This document shows, in pieces, positions 16,334 through 25,319 of a stretch of DNA of 64,000 nucleotides. The stretch is from Jiangella muralis. GTDB lineage: Bacteria > Actinomycetota > Actinomycetes > Jiangellales > Jiangellaceae. The notes under the pieces are model-generated. The model did no database searches and was not told the DNA's origin. It saw only the letters and a list, made by a program, of their open reading frames with translations. The stretch's first letter is position 1. Each line of letters begins with the position of its first letter. The stretch is taken from NCBI RefSeq assembly GCF_001270745.1, contig NZ_LFXL01000036.1:1-64000 (forward strand). The letters run 5' to 3'. Made by a program: the position numbers and the translations under genes.

Positions 16334-19300
16334 ATGTACAGGAGCCTGGACGACGCCCTACTGGTTCGCATGGCCCTGTTCCGCCCCGACGAGCTAGGCC
16401 CGTGGCCCGACCTGACCAGCACTGATGCCCCGGCTGGCTGGCAGTCGTGGCTGCACCAGGCACTTCAGGTGTCCGGATTCGCCGCTGCGCTGGAACATGC
16501 CAGCCCTGTCCTCTCCGGCCGCCTCGATGCAGCTCTTCAGGGCAAGCTCTCTCAACCGGACCTGCGTCGTGTGGTCATCGCGGTCATGCGTTACCTCATG
16601 CGTGCATCCACCAGGGCGACACCGTACGGGCTGTTCGCGGGGGTCGCCCCAGCAGCTGCTGACCGCACCGCCAAGGTGCGTGTCGGTACTGCCCACCGTC
16701 CGGTGGCGCGTATGCGTGCAGCCTGGGTGGCCGACGTGCTCGACCAGCTGGAAGCGGACGAGCGGGTCCGTCGGCATGTGTTGCTCCAGGCCAACAACCT
16801 GCTGGTCGCACGCGGCGAACACCTCGTCTTGGAGCACCGGGCCAGTCATGCCCCCGAGGGCGCGCCGGTGCATCTGCGAATCCGCGGGACCGCTGTGATC
16901 CGTGCAGCGCTGGCGCTGGCTGCCGACCCGATCCGTTGGAGTGACCTCAGCGGCAAGATCAGCGCCGAGAGCGGCGCCTCGACCGCCGTCGCCGACCGGT
17001 TGATCGCACAGCTCGTGTCACAGCGACTTCTCCTGACCGATCTGCGTCCACCGTCCATCGCTACCGACCCACTCGCACGACTCGTGGATCGGCTCGAGGC
17101 GCTTCTCGCCGAGGGGGCGGACGTGGACGAGTGGCTGGCTCGGCTGCGGCAGGTCAGAGACCAGAGGAGCTCGCACGACCGTTCACTAGGCAGGGATACC
17201 GCGCCCCATCGGCGGGAGCTCGACGCAGCGGCCATGACTGTCGCTACGACCGGCCCACGAGTTGCTGTCGACGTGCGAGTGGACTGCGACCTGGTCCTGC
17301 CCGAAGTTGTGACGGCCGAGGCCTGCCGAGCAGCGGAGGCGCTGACGCGTCTGGCTCGCCCCACGACGATCGGCTGGCGCGACTGGCATTCGAGATTTCT
17401 GGACCGCTACGGCCCGCATGCTCTGGTCCCGGTGCGCGACGTGGTCGACGCAGATGTCGGCCTGGGCTACCCGGCCGGATTCACCGGAGCCCCACCCGCC
17501 GCCCCGCCTCCGATCTCCGACCGCGACCGCGCTCTGCTCGCGCTGGCTCAGCGCGCCGCGCTGCACCGTGAGCAGGAGATCGTCCTGACCGATGCCGCGC
17601 TGAACACCATCGCCGGTCCTGTCCCGGACGATGTCCGGCCATCCGCCGAACTGACCGTGCGCGTGCATGCCCCCACCCTCGCGGCATTGGCCGACGGGAT
17701 CTTCCAGATGTCGGTCGCACGAGCATGCGGGCACGCCTTCATGAGTACCGGCCGCTTTCTCGACCTGCTGGATGAAACCGATCTGCAGAAGATGACGGCC
17801 GCCGCTCGCGGCAGCGCTCCCGCCGCTACCCTGCCTGTCCAGCTGTCGGCCGTCACCCGATACACCGTCAGCTTGGACGTCGCCCGGGCCGCACAGCTCC
17901 TGCCAGTCATCATTCCGGTGGGGGAGTTCCACAGAACGACCTCGAACGTGATCGGCCTCGACGACATCGCAGTGACAGCAGACGCTCACCGCCTCTACCT
18001 GGTCTCGAGATCCCGTCGGTGCGCACTGCAGCCGATGCCCGTCAATGCGGTGGAGCCGGTGCGGCATGCCCTGCCGATCGCCCGGTTCCTCGCGGAGGCG
18101 CCGGTTGCATTCGCTACCCCGTGCTCCCCGTTCGAGTGGGGCTCGGCTGCCCGCGATCTTCCGTTCCTTCCGGCCCTGCGCCATGGCCGGACGTTCCTCA
18201 GCCCCGCTCGCTGGCTGTTGCACGCTGCTGATCTGGCCGGTCGGGAGGCCGACTGGGCCGACTGGGAGCACAAGCTGAACGAGTGGCGCCACGCAACAGG
18301 GTGCCCTGCAAGGGTCTCCATGGGCATCGGCGACCAGACGATCGGTCTCGATCTGGACGAACCGGCTCACCGTGCGCTCCTGCGCGACGATCTGATCCGC
18401 AACTCGCGAGCACACCTGCGGGCCGTGCCGGTTGATGACGGCTGGATCGACGGTCACCCACACGAGATCGTCATCCCTCTTGCCGCCGCTAGGCCGAAAC
18501 CGTCGAAACCCCGCATCACCAGCCATGTGGTGGATGTACGCGAGCACGGCACACTACCTGGCGGTGGCCACCGATACCTGAAGGTGTACGCCCGCCTGGA
18601 GCAACAGACCACGATCTTGACGGATCACCTGTCTGTGCTGCTCGACCAGCTCCCGCCGAGCGGGACCTGGTGGTACCAGCGCTACACGGATCCCGACCCC
18701 CATTTACGGCTGCGGATCGCCGGCGTGTCCGCAGCGGCGATCACCGCGTGGGGCCGGCAGCTGGTCGAGGCCGATCTGACCCGCCGAATCCTATGGGACA
18801 CCGACTTCCCCGAGCCGGGCCGATTCGGCTCTCCTGCCGCCTACGCGGCAGTCGCCGCCTCCTTCACCGCAGACTCCGCGGCTGCACTCGCGCAGTTGGC
18901 TACGGCCGGCCACCGTCACGGACCTGACTGGCGAGCCTTGGCCGCAGCCAGCATGGTCGACCTCGCGGCGGCGGTCATCGGCGATGCGCACGAGGCCATG
19001 CGGTGGATCGTCACCCACACCCGAGCCCACCAGCCTGCGCCCGAACGAACGGTGTACGACACGGCGATCGCCCTAGCCAATCCGTACGACCGTGGTGCGT
19101 TGGTCGCACTACCCGACGGCGAGGACGTGCTGACGCGCTGGGAAGAGCGCCAGCACGTGCTAGCCACCTGGCGCGATGCTCTGCCCTCGATTTCGGCTAT
19201 CGCGCCGGTCGACCTGCTACCAGATCTGCTGCACCTTCACCATGTCCGCATCACGGGACCTGACTTGGAGAGCGAAAGAGCCTGCCTGCACCTGGCGCGC

Positions 19301-19339
19301 GCCGGCGCGCTGAGCTGGACGACGAGGAGCCATCCGTGA
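16334..19339 (+). CDS. LanB-type lantibiotic dehydratase
   Basis: A 1001-aa full-length class I lanthipeptide dehydratase. The N-terminal glutamylation part (about residues 1-650) includes MRYLMRASTRATPYGLFAG, the hallmark conserved segment near residues 87-105. The C-terminal elimination (SpaB_C) domain starts near residue 745 with YLKVYARLEQQTTILTDHL and TWWYQRYTDPDPHLRLRI. Such enzymes use glutamyl-tRNA to activate Ser/Thr of the precursor and then eliminate glutamate to give dehydroamino acids. The start ATG at 16334 has GAGAGGA upstream. The stop TGA overlaps the GTG start of the LanC-like gene (GTGA), so translation is coupled. The length is that of a complete, non-split LanB. Confidence 0.92.
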   Translation: MYRSLDDALLVRMALFRPDELGPWPDLTSTDAPAGWQSWLHQALQVSGFAAALEHASPVLSGRLDAALQGKLSQPDLRRVVIAVMRYLMRASTRATPYGLFAGVAPAAADRTAKVRVGTAHRPVARMRAAWVADVLDQLEADERVRRHVLLQANNLLVARGEHLVLEHRASHAPEGAPVHLRIRGTAVIRAALALAADPIRWSDLSGKISAESGASTAVADRLIAQLVSQRLLLTDLRPPSIATDPLARLVDRLEALLAEGADVDEWLARLRQVRDQRSSHDRSLGRDTAPHRRELDAAAMTVATTGPRVAVDVRVDCDLVLPEVVTAEACRAAEALTRLARPTTIGWRDWHSRFLDRYGPHALVPVRDVVDADVGLGYPAGFTGAPPAAPPPISDRDRALLALAQRAALHREQEIVLTDAALNTIAGPVPDDVRPSAELTVRVHAPTLAALADGIFQMSVARACGHAFMSTGRFLDLLDETDLQKMTAAARGSAPAATLPVQLSAVTRYTVSLDVARAAQLLPVIIPVGEFHRTTSNVIGLDDIAVTADAHRLYLVSRSRRCALQPMPVNAVEPVRHALPIARFLAEAPVAFATPCSPFEWGSAARDLPFLPALRHGRTFLSPARWLLHAADLAGREADWADWEHKLNEWRHATGCPARVSMGIGDQTIGLDLDEPAHRALLRDDLIRNSRAHLRAVPVDDGWIDGHPHEIVIPLAAARPKPSKPRITSHVVDVREHGTLPGGGHRYLKVYARLEQQTTILTDHLSVLLDQLPPSGTWWYQRYTDPDPHLRLRIAGVSAAAITAWGRQLVEADLTRRILWDTDFPEPGRFGSPAAYAAVAASFTADSAAALAQLATAGHRHGPDWRALAAASMVDLAAAVIGDAHEAMRWIVTHTRAHQPAPERTVYDTAIALANPYDRGALVALPDGEDVLTRWEERQHVLATWRDALPSISAIAPVDLLPDLLHLHHVRITGPDLESERACLHLARAGALSWTTRSHP

Positions 19340-20570
19340 CGACTACGAACCTGCCCGCGGAGACGGACCTCGCGGCCGCCGCCGCTTCGGCCGCCGAACG
19401 CCTCGTCGATCCAGCCGTCGTCGCCGACTCCGCCGACGGACGCACGCGCCCGCAGTCGCTGGCCGGTGGCGCCGCCGGCATCACGCTGCTGCACATCGAG
19501 CGTGCACTGGCGGGATTCGGCGAAGAGGCAACCGCCCACGCCTGGCTGCGCACCTTGGCCGGCGAGCCAGTCAGCGCAGGCCCGAACGCCAACCTGTACT
19601 ACGGCGCGCCGACACTGGCTTTCGTCCTGCACATAGCGGCTCCGTTAGGCGGCTACCGTCGTGCGCTGGCCGACCTCGACGAGGCCACCATTCAGATCAC
19701 GCGGAACCGGCTCGCCGCTGCCCATGCCCGCATCGACCGTGGTGATGCCCTCTCCATGGTCGAGTTCGACCTCGTCCACGGTCTCGTCGGACTGGGCGTC
19801 TACCACCTGCAGGCACATTCCGAGCACCCAATCACTGCCGATGTGCTCGCCTACCTCGCGCGCCTCACTGAGCCCCTCGATGTGACCACCGGGCGTGTAC
19901 CGTGGTGGCTGCCTTCGGGACTCGGTGGCACTCCCGACCCGGACTTCCCGCATGGGCACGGCAACCTGGGCGTTGCCCACGGCGTCAGCGCGGTCATCGC
20001 GATCCTCTCTCTCGCGATCCTCCGAGGCCACGCGGCGCCTGCAACCCAGACGCTCTCGCCGTTCTCTGCGACTGGATCGATCAGCAGCGCCAGTATGGCG
20101 ACTCCGCCGGACCTTGGTGGCCTGGATACGTCACGACCGGCTCGACTCGTCCACGGCGCCACCGACCCTCATGGTGCTACGGCACCGCCGGTATCGCCCG
20201 CGCTCAGCAACTTGCCGGTCTCGCTCTGCGTGACATTGCCCGGCAGAAGCTCGCGGAGAACGCCATGTTGGCCGTACTCGAGGACCCCGCCCAGCGCGCC
20301 GGCCTCCCTGAGGTCGGCCTCTGCCATGGTCGAGCCGGTCTGCTCCAAGCAGCCTGGCGTATGGCCGTCACCAGTACCGACCCATACCTTGCGGGCAGGC
20401 TTCACGCAGAACTGCGCGGGCTGGCCACACAACTGGCGAGTCAGCTGGTCGTCGCCCGAGCAGCGAGTCCCGAGCTGATGGACGGCACGGCCGGCGCCGT
20501 TCTCGCCCTGTACACCGCCAGTGCGGGAGTCCCTGTCACTGGCTGGGATGCAGTCCTCTGCCTATCGTGA
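19336..20570 (+). pseudogene. LanC-like cyclase, split by a -1 frameshift
   Basis: The sequence matches a LanC-type lanthionine cyclase of about 411 aa, but in two frames. The first frame starts at GTG 19336 and contains PHGHGNLGVAHGVSAVIA, the family Gly/His motif. After about 20050 the coding sense moves to another frame, carrying ALAVLCDWID, the zinc-site motif WCYGTAG (near 20172) and CHGRAG (near 20325), and ending at 20570. Adding one G in CCCAGAC (about 20047-20053) would give TQDALAVLCDWID and restore the gene. LanC proteins add Cys thiols to dehydrated residues. The first frame otherwise runs to 20478 as meaningless sequence. The gene is coupled by GTGA overlaps to both neighbours. 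It is either a pseudogene or an assembly indel. Confidence 0.82.
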
Positions 20571-21505
20571 ACCGGAGATCGACCGTGAAGCGATCGGTGT
20601 GGCGCCAGCTCAGCATCGCCTTTCCAGATCCCCGCACCGCCGCCGCGACGGCTGTCGCCCACCTCGCGCCGATCCTCGTCGAGACCGAAGCCCGCCGATT
20701 GATCACGGCGTGGTTCGTCGTCCGTAAGGGCGTCTGGCGGCTGCGCTACCGGCCGGTGGCTGCAACGGCCGAAGCCGACTCCTACCTGATCGAGCGGTTG
20801 TCGTCCCTGCAACGGGCCGGCCATGTGGTCGCCATCGTCCGAGGTGTGTACGAGCCCGAGCTACACGCGTTCGGAGGCACCATGGCCATGGAAGTCGCGC
20901 ACAGGCTCTGGCACGAGGACAGCCGCCACCTCTTCGACTCACCCGCCAAAGCCGAGCCGAAATGGCGCCGCGAGATGTCGATCGTGTTGTGCGCGGCCAT
21001 GATGCGGGCAGCGGGGCTGGACTGGTACGAGCAAGGCGACGTCTGGGCTCGCACCGTCGAACATCGCGATCCAGCTCAGCAGGCTCTCGTCGAGGACCTG
21101 CTCGGTCCGGTTCGCCGGCTCCTGACCGTGGACCCGTCGAGCCTCACGGATGACGGCGGGCCACTTGCGGACGCGTGCACATGGATCAAGGCATACACCG
21201 CTGCCGGTGCCGCCCTCAGGCAGCTCAACGACGCCGGGCAATTGCACCGTGGAATCCGGTCGACCCTCACCCATCACGTGATCTTCACCTGGAATCGACG
21301 TGGAATCCCCGGCCCGCATCAAGCGGCTCTCGCGACAGCGGCCAGGACCGTTGTCTTCGGGCCGGACCCGGCCAACCTGACCCATCCCTGGAGTGATGTC
21401 GATGAAAAGGATCACGGCCGGCAGGTTTCCCTTGATCGCCCGGCCCCGTCCACGCTGTACACACCTATCCCAGCGGGTCGCCGATCTCCGGGAACGCGCC
21501 GTTGA
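20567..21505 (+). CDS. thiopeptide-type bacteriocin biosynthesis protein
   Basis: A 312-aa stand-alone protein related to the SpaB_C elimination domain of lantibiotic dehydratases. Recognisable segments are VWRQLSIAFPDPRTAAATAV near the N-terminus, FFVVRKG-like AWFVVRKGVWRLRYRP, GVYEPELHAFGGTMAMEVAH and LHHVIFTWNR-like THHVIFTWNRRGIP. In FxLD loci this protein accompanies a full LanB, so it may act as a second elimination subunit or a peptide-binding partner. The GTG start overlaps the cyclase stop (GTGA). The last 40 residues overlap the next gene by about 110 nt and look unlike the family, so its 3' end may be shifted. Confidence 0.82.
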   Translation: MNRRSTVKRSVWRQLSIAFPDPRTAAATAVAHLAPILVETEARRLITAWFVVRKGVWRLRYRPVAATAEADSYLIERLSSLQRAGHVVAIVRGVYEPELHAFGGTMAMEVAHRLWHEDSRHLFDSPAKAEPKWRREMSIVLCAAMMRAAGLDWYEQGDVWARTVEHRDPAQQALVEDLLGPVRRLLTVDPSSLTDDGGPLADACTWIKAYTAAGAALRQLNDAGQLHRGIRSTLTHHVIFTWNRRGIPGPHQAALATAARTVVFGPDPANLTHPWSDVDEKDHGRQVSLDRPAPSTLYTPIPAGRRSPGTRR

Positions 21506-22478
21506 TGCGCAGAACACCGATGATGCGACCGCCGCCACAGCAGTGTTCAACCTCTCCGCCTTGTTGGCCTCGGACTGCGGTCTGTCTGAGCTGGCCCGCG
21601 CTTGGTGTCATCGGCTTGCGAGGGTCGCCCTGGAGAGCGGGCTCGATCCCCGTCATTGCCTCGAGCCGATCGTGAACCTGGCCCGCCTCCACATCCGCGC
21701 AGGCAACGGTCTTGCTGCTTGGGCGCTACTCGAGGACCTGTTCCGGTCGATCGACACCCGGACCGACATGGTGATCGACGGTCTGACAGTTCCCTCGGCC
21801 CAGCTCACGGATCGGCCTGGCTCATATGCCGGTGTGCGTTCGTGGCTGTGGACGGTGCTGCTCGGCACAGGCGCCCATGCTCTCGCCAGCGCGGATCGAT
21901 GGGACGAGGCCAGCCGCCGGCTCAGCGAGTACAGCGGTGTCGGGAAACGCATGCTCGACGGTCGGCAGATCACCGTCGTCGCTCATGCCAGAGCCGGCCG
22001 TCGCCGCGACGCTCGCATGGTCATCGACGCCACCCAGCCAGGCGAGGCATGGGAGAACGCCGTCACTGCCTGTCTCGCCCTGCTGATGGCCGCGGATGAC
22101 CAGATTGGTGCCGCGAGCACGGCGCTGACGGCCTATAGCGAATTGGAAGATGCCGAGGATGGACTCGTCGTGTTCCGGACCAGGCTGGGCCTGACGCTGA
22201 TAGATGCGTTCGATGGCGGTCACGCTGCGATCGAGCCGGTCGCCGTCGGGCTGATCCGGCACGCGGTCAGTGACGGCTACGCTGCCCGCGACGTTCTGAG
22301 CCATCCTCTGTGCACGAGCGCGGCGACCCGTGCTCAGGCGCAACGACTCCGTCGAGTCGTGGACGAATGCGGCCTCGACGCCGGGGCTGTTCACGATGCC
22401 TATCTCGCTGACCTCGCCGGCACTCTCGATATCGCCGAATCGACGATTGCGCGAGTCCACGAACGCATGGCGAGCTGA
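21396..22478 (+). CDS. TPR-like hypothetical protein of the lanthipeptide cluster
   Basis: A protein of about 360 aa made almost wholly of helices, with repeated segments such as ATAATAVFNLSALLASDCGL and ARLHIRAGNGLAAWALLEDL that fit tetratricopeptide-like repeats. I know similar proteins as uncharacterised companions of FxLD and related RiPP clusters in actinomycetes, perhaps protein-protein scaffolds; no catalytic motif is visible. Starts at 21393, 21396 and 21402 are possible and all overlap the preceding gene by over 100 nt. It is the last gene before the amidase B remnant on the opposite strand, and the two 3' ends are only 26 nt apart. Confidence 0.65.
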   Translation: MSMKRITAGRFPLIARPRPRCTHLSQRVADLRERAVDAQNTDDATAATAVFNLSALLASDCGLSELARAWCHRLARVALESGLDPRHCLEPIVNLARLHIRAGNGLAAWALLEDLFRSIDTRTDMVIDGLTVPSAQLTDRPGSYAGVRSWLWTVLLGTGAHALASADRWDEASRRLSEYSGVGKRMLDGRQITVVAHARAGRRRDARMVIDATQPGEAWENAVTACLALLMAADDQIGAASTALTAYSELEDAEDGLVVFRTRLGLTLIDAFDGGHAAIEPVAVGLIRHAVSDGYAARDVLSHPLCTSAATRAQAQRLRRVVDECGLDAGAVHDAYLADLAGTLDIAESTIARVHERMAS

Positions 22479-22504
22479 CAGCCTCAGTTCTCGAGGCGTT
22501 CGGT

Positions 22505-23437
22505 TCAGCTATCTCCTCGGCGGTTCGCAGCCGGCGACGGCATCGAGCCCGCCAGTTCGGCCCGAAGACGGCGGCGTAGCCGGCCTCGTTCTTCGGGTCG
22601 CGGCCGACCATCGACTGAAGGTTCATCGCCGCGTTGGCGACGGTGCGATCCATCGGCCCGGCGGTGTCCTGCGACGACGAGATCGGGCCGATGCCGTAGG
22701 CGGGCACGATGCCGACCGTCGGCCGGATGCCGACCAGGCTCTGCGCGCCCGACGGGCTGATGATCGAGCCGGAGGTCTCGGTGCCGACGGTGAGCACGGA
22801 CAGCGCTGCGGCGCCGGCGGCTCCGGTGCCCGACGACGACCCGCTCGGGTTCTGGTCGGCGTCGTTGGCGTTGAGCACCTGGCCGGTGAGGTTGCCGAAG
22901 CCCGACGGTTGGCTGCCGAAGCTGTTCGCCCACTCCGACAGGCCCACCTTGCCGAGAATGACGACGCCGTTCTCGCGCAGCTTCTTCACGATGCCGGCGT
23001 CGTCCTCGGGGTACGAGTTACGCAGCGAGTAGTTGCCGTTCGACGTGTACATACCCTTCACGTCGATGAGGTCCTTGAGCAGCACGGGCAGGCCGTGTGC
23101 CGGGCCGAGCACGACGCCCTGGGCGCGCAGTTCGTCGGCCCGTCGCGCTTCCGCCATGACGGCGGGGTTGATCTGAGTGACGGCGTTCAGGCCGGGGCCG
23201 CGCTTGTTGAGCGCCTCGATGCGCTCCAGATATGCCTGCACGAGCTGGACGGACGTGAGCTCGCCGGACTCCAGCATGCGCTCGGCCGTGACGCCGTCGA
23301 GCGTCTCCAGATCGAGTACGGGCGGGGGGCGGTGCCGCGCTGACCGGCGGCGCGCTGGGCGCCGCCAGGACGGGTGCGGCGAGAGCTGCCGCGACGGCGA
23401 GAGAGAGCAACCTCCGAACGATGACTGACCGATGCAC
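22505..23437 (-). pseudogene. secreted amidase with internal deletion and frameshift (amidase B)
   Basis: Starting from GTG 23437 (GGAGGAG upstream), the first frame encodes a signal peptide, VRRLLSLAVAAALAAPVLAA. At a run of six C (about 23333-23338 as G on the plus strand) the coding sense moves to a second frame that begins PPPVLDLETLDGVTAERMLE. That frame contains GPAHGLPVLLKDLIDVKGMY with the catalytic Lys, the glycine/serine loop NPSGSSSGTGAAGAAAL, and GTETSGSIISPSG with the nucleophile Ser, so this paralogue kept its triad. Similarity stops after YAAVFGPNW; the next bases, in a third frame, encode LDAVAGCEPPRR and a stop, the natural C-terminus. The missing part is over 200 codons. The gene is therefore dead, damaged on the side facing the lanthipeptide cluster. 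Confidence 0.82.
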
Positions 23438-23527
23438 CGCAACTCCTCCGGGGAAGAGAACGGACCAATGTGACATATCGGATCAAATGTCCACTTGGTT
23501 CGTTACGCGCCGATGTCGGAGCGTGGC

Positions 23528-23545
23528 GATCACCGTGCGGTGATC
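23528..23545. promoter_or_regulatory. inverted repeat in the amidase B / XRE divergent region
   Basis: GATCACCG, TG, CGGTGATC is a perfect 8-bp inverted repeat with a 2-nt centre, lying between the divergent amidase B and XRE genes. It is a possible operator for autoregulation by the XRE protein or for the former amidase promoter. Confidence 0.4.
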
Positions 23546-23685
23546 ACCGCGTTGCGCGGCCGTCCTCGCGCCTTACGACGCTACGAATGATCGGGTGGTA
23601 CGACCGGACTTCCCGCCGGCGTCCAAGGTGGGCTTGCGATGCCTGATGACGGTATGACGAGTGGGGCCGTAGGGTTGTTCTCCTT

Positions 23686-24942
23686 ATGGACGCCGCGGCC
23701 GTAGGGCAGGTCGTACGCGGCCTGCGCACGGAACGTGGCTGGTCGCAAGGTCAGCTTGCCGATTTCCTCAATGCAGCCGCCGGGACGCCGACGCTCACCA
23801 GGAACGACGTGTCGCGCTGGGAGAATGGGCGGCGTAGTCCACGGTTTTGGTTGACGCATCTCGCCGCGGTGTTCGACGTCGATGTCAAGGATCTGGCGAG
23901 CGCCGGAAGCCCAGGACGGTCGCAGCTACGCAGCGGCTTCGCTGCTGACGACTCGATGAGGGAACTCGCCCCCACTGACGGGATGGCGCCCAGCGAAGCG
24001 ATTATCTCGACCATGGAGTTGTTCCGTGCCGCGGACCGGAACGTCGGCGGTGGACACCTCTACCCGAGCGTGATCCGTTACCTCCAGACTGATGTCGCGC
24101 GACGGCTCTTCGACGCCGATGGCGGAGATGACGGTCGAGCGGTCTTCACCGCCGCGGCCGCGCTGACCGAGATGGCAGCCTGGATGGCTCACGATGCCGG
24201 TCGAGACAGCGCCACACGCCGCCATCTGTCGCTTGCGCGCAATCTTGCGCGGGTGAGCGGCGACCGGCAGCTGAGCGCTCATGTCCTGGCCAGCCTGAGC
24301 CACCACGCCCGCCATGTTGGCCAGCATGCTCAGGCCGTTCAGCTGGCTCGGGATGGACACGACCTGCTCGCCGCCGGCCCGCGGCAGCCTGAGCTGGCTG
24401 CGCGATTGCTCGCCATGCAAGCACGCGCTCATGCCGAAATCGGCGAGGCCGCACACGCGACCCAGCTGCTGCGGCAGGCAGAAGACGCTCTCAGCACAGA
24501 GGAAGAGGAGGAGCTCTCGCCGTGGGTGAGTCGCTTCGATGAGGGTTCGCTCGCGAGTGAGGCCGCGCGTTCGTTCCTGCGGTTGCGTGACATGCGCGCC
24601 GCACGAGCACAGGCTGAGCGGATTCTGCAGCTCCGAACACCTGACCGCACTCGGAGTCGTGCGTTTGCGCAGCTGACTCTTGCCCGGACGCTCATTGCCA
24701 AGGGAGACGCGGACGAGGCGTGCGCCGTTGTCGACCAGGCGTTGGACGCGACGCGACAGCGCAGCTCTTTCCTCGTGACGCAGCAGCTCGGCGAGGTGCG
24801 GCAACTCCTGTTGGGGAGCAAGGATTCGAGTGTGGTGACGACGTTCCTGCCTCGCTTCGAGTCAGAGTTGGCGCAACGATCGTGGCTCTACGAGTGGCTA
24901 CGGCGCGAGGCCGAGCTCTCGAGCGCACGAGGTGCGCAGTGA
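23686..24942 (+). CDS. XRE-family regulator with TPR-like C-terminus
   Basis: A 418-aa transcription factor. Residues about 5-65 form a lambda-repressor-type helix-turn-helix (VGQVVRGLRTERGWSQGQLA, then NDVSRWENGRRSPR). The remainder is helical with TPR-like repeats (ATRRHLSLARNLARVSGDRQ, LLAMQARAHAEIGEAAHATQ), the layout of actinomycete regulators that sense a peptide or metabolite. The ATG at 23686 has only a weak ribosome site. Its TGA overlaps the GTG of the collapsed NUDIX copy, which marks an original XRE-NUDIX operon. It is the only pathway-type regulator near two clusters that share the GGCCAC element, so it is the likely regulator of both (inference). Confidence 0.85.
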   Translation: MDAAAVGQVVRGLRTERGWSQGQLADFLNAAAGTPTLTRNDVSRWENGRRSPRFWLTHLAAVFDVDVKDLASAGSPGRSQLRSGFAADDSMRELAPTDGMAPSEAIISTMELFRAADRNVGGGHLYPSVIRYLQTDVARRLFDADGGDDGRAVFTAAAALTEMAAWMAHDAGRDSATRRHLSLARNLARVSGDRQLSAHVLASLSHHARHVGQHAQAVQLARDGHDLLAAGPRQPELAARLLAMQARAHAEIGEAAHATQLLRQAEDALSTEEEEELSPWVSRFDEGSLASEAARSFLRLRDMRAARAQAERILQLRTPDRTRSRAFAQLTLARTLIAKGDADEACAVVDQALDATRQRSSFLVTQQLGEVRQLLLGSKDSSVVTTFLPRFESELAQRSWLYEWLRREAELSSARGAQ

Positions 24943-25102
24943 AGGCCGAGCCTCCTCTCTACGACTAGGACTCGGAGGTCCGGCGAGCCCCATCTGACCG
25001 AGGGCAATCGCCAGGCAGTCGTACGCGGCGCCGGACGGTCGAAGCGTCGCGGCGATGCGGTCCGGGCAGCCCCGTCACCTCCACGACGGTCACCGCCTCC
25101 AG
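24939..25102 (+). pseudogene. collapsed second copy of the NUDIX gene
   Basis: The remnant begins GTGAAGGCC overlapping the XRE stop and reads KAEPPLYD before a TAG; the first copy at 14028 reads EVPLYDRDPEAW. Its distal part, MRSGQPRHLHDGHRLQ, matches the end of the intact NUDIX gene (LRSGQACYLRDGHRL), with the stop codon changed to CAG. Some 270 nt of the NUDIX core, including the NUDIX box, are deleted. It cannot make a functional enzyme. Confidence 0.75.
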
Positions 25103-25110
25103 CCGGCGCT

Positions 25111-25140
25111 GGCCACTAGTTTGGCCACCCTTGTGGCTAC
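25111..25140 (+). promoter_or_regulatory. GGCCAC iteron operator, copy 2
   Basis: GGCCAC (25111-25116), TAGTTT, GGCCAC (25123-25128), CCTTGT, GGCTAC (25135-25140): an exact 12-bp periodicity. Similarity to the first copy continues downstream through a GACGGCAYGAT...CACGAACT segment and the GTTCGAGGCGGGCC block, which suggests that the promoter itself is shared. It is the presumed control element of the cluster starting at 25.3 kb. Confidence 0.6.
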
Positions 25141-25319
25141 TCTTCCCGCGCCCGGTGGACGGCACGATCGAATCACGAACTGGTCGAGGTTCGAGGCGGG
25201 CCGCCGGTGACCCCTTGCCGCCCGGTGGCCCGCCGACTCCAACGACGCAGGGGGACGGCTCGGGCGTGTGATGGCTTCGATCGCGCCCGACTCGTGCCTC
25301 TCGAACGAAAGGCTCGACG

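Noticed and set aside
19336-20570. Programmed -1 frameshift in the cyclase gene
   Set aside because: No slippery heptamer or downstream pseudoknot was seen; a one-base deletion is simpler.
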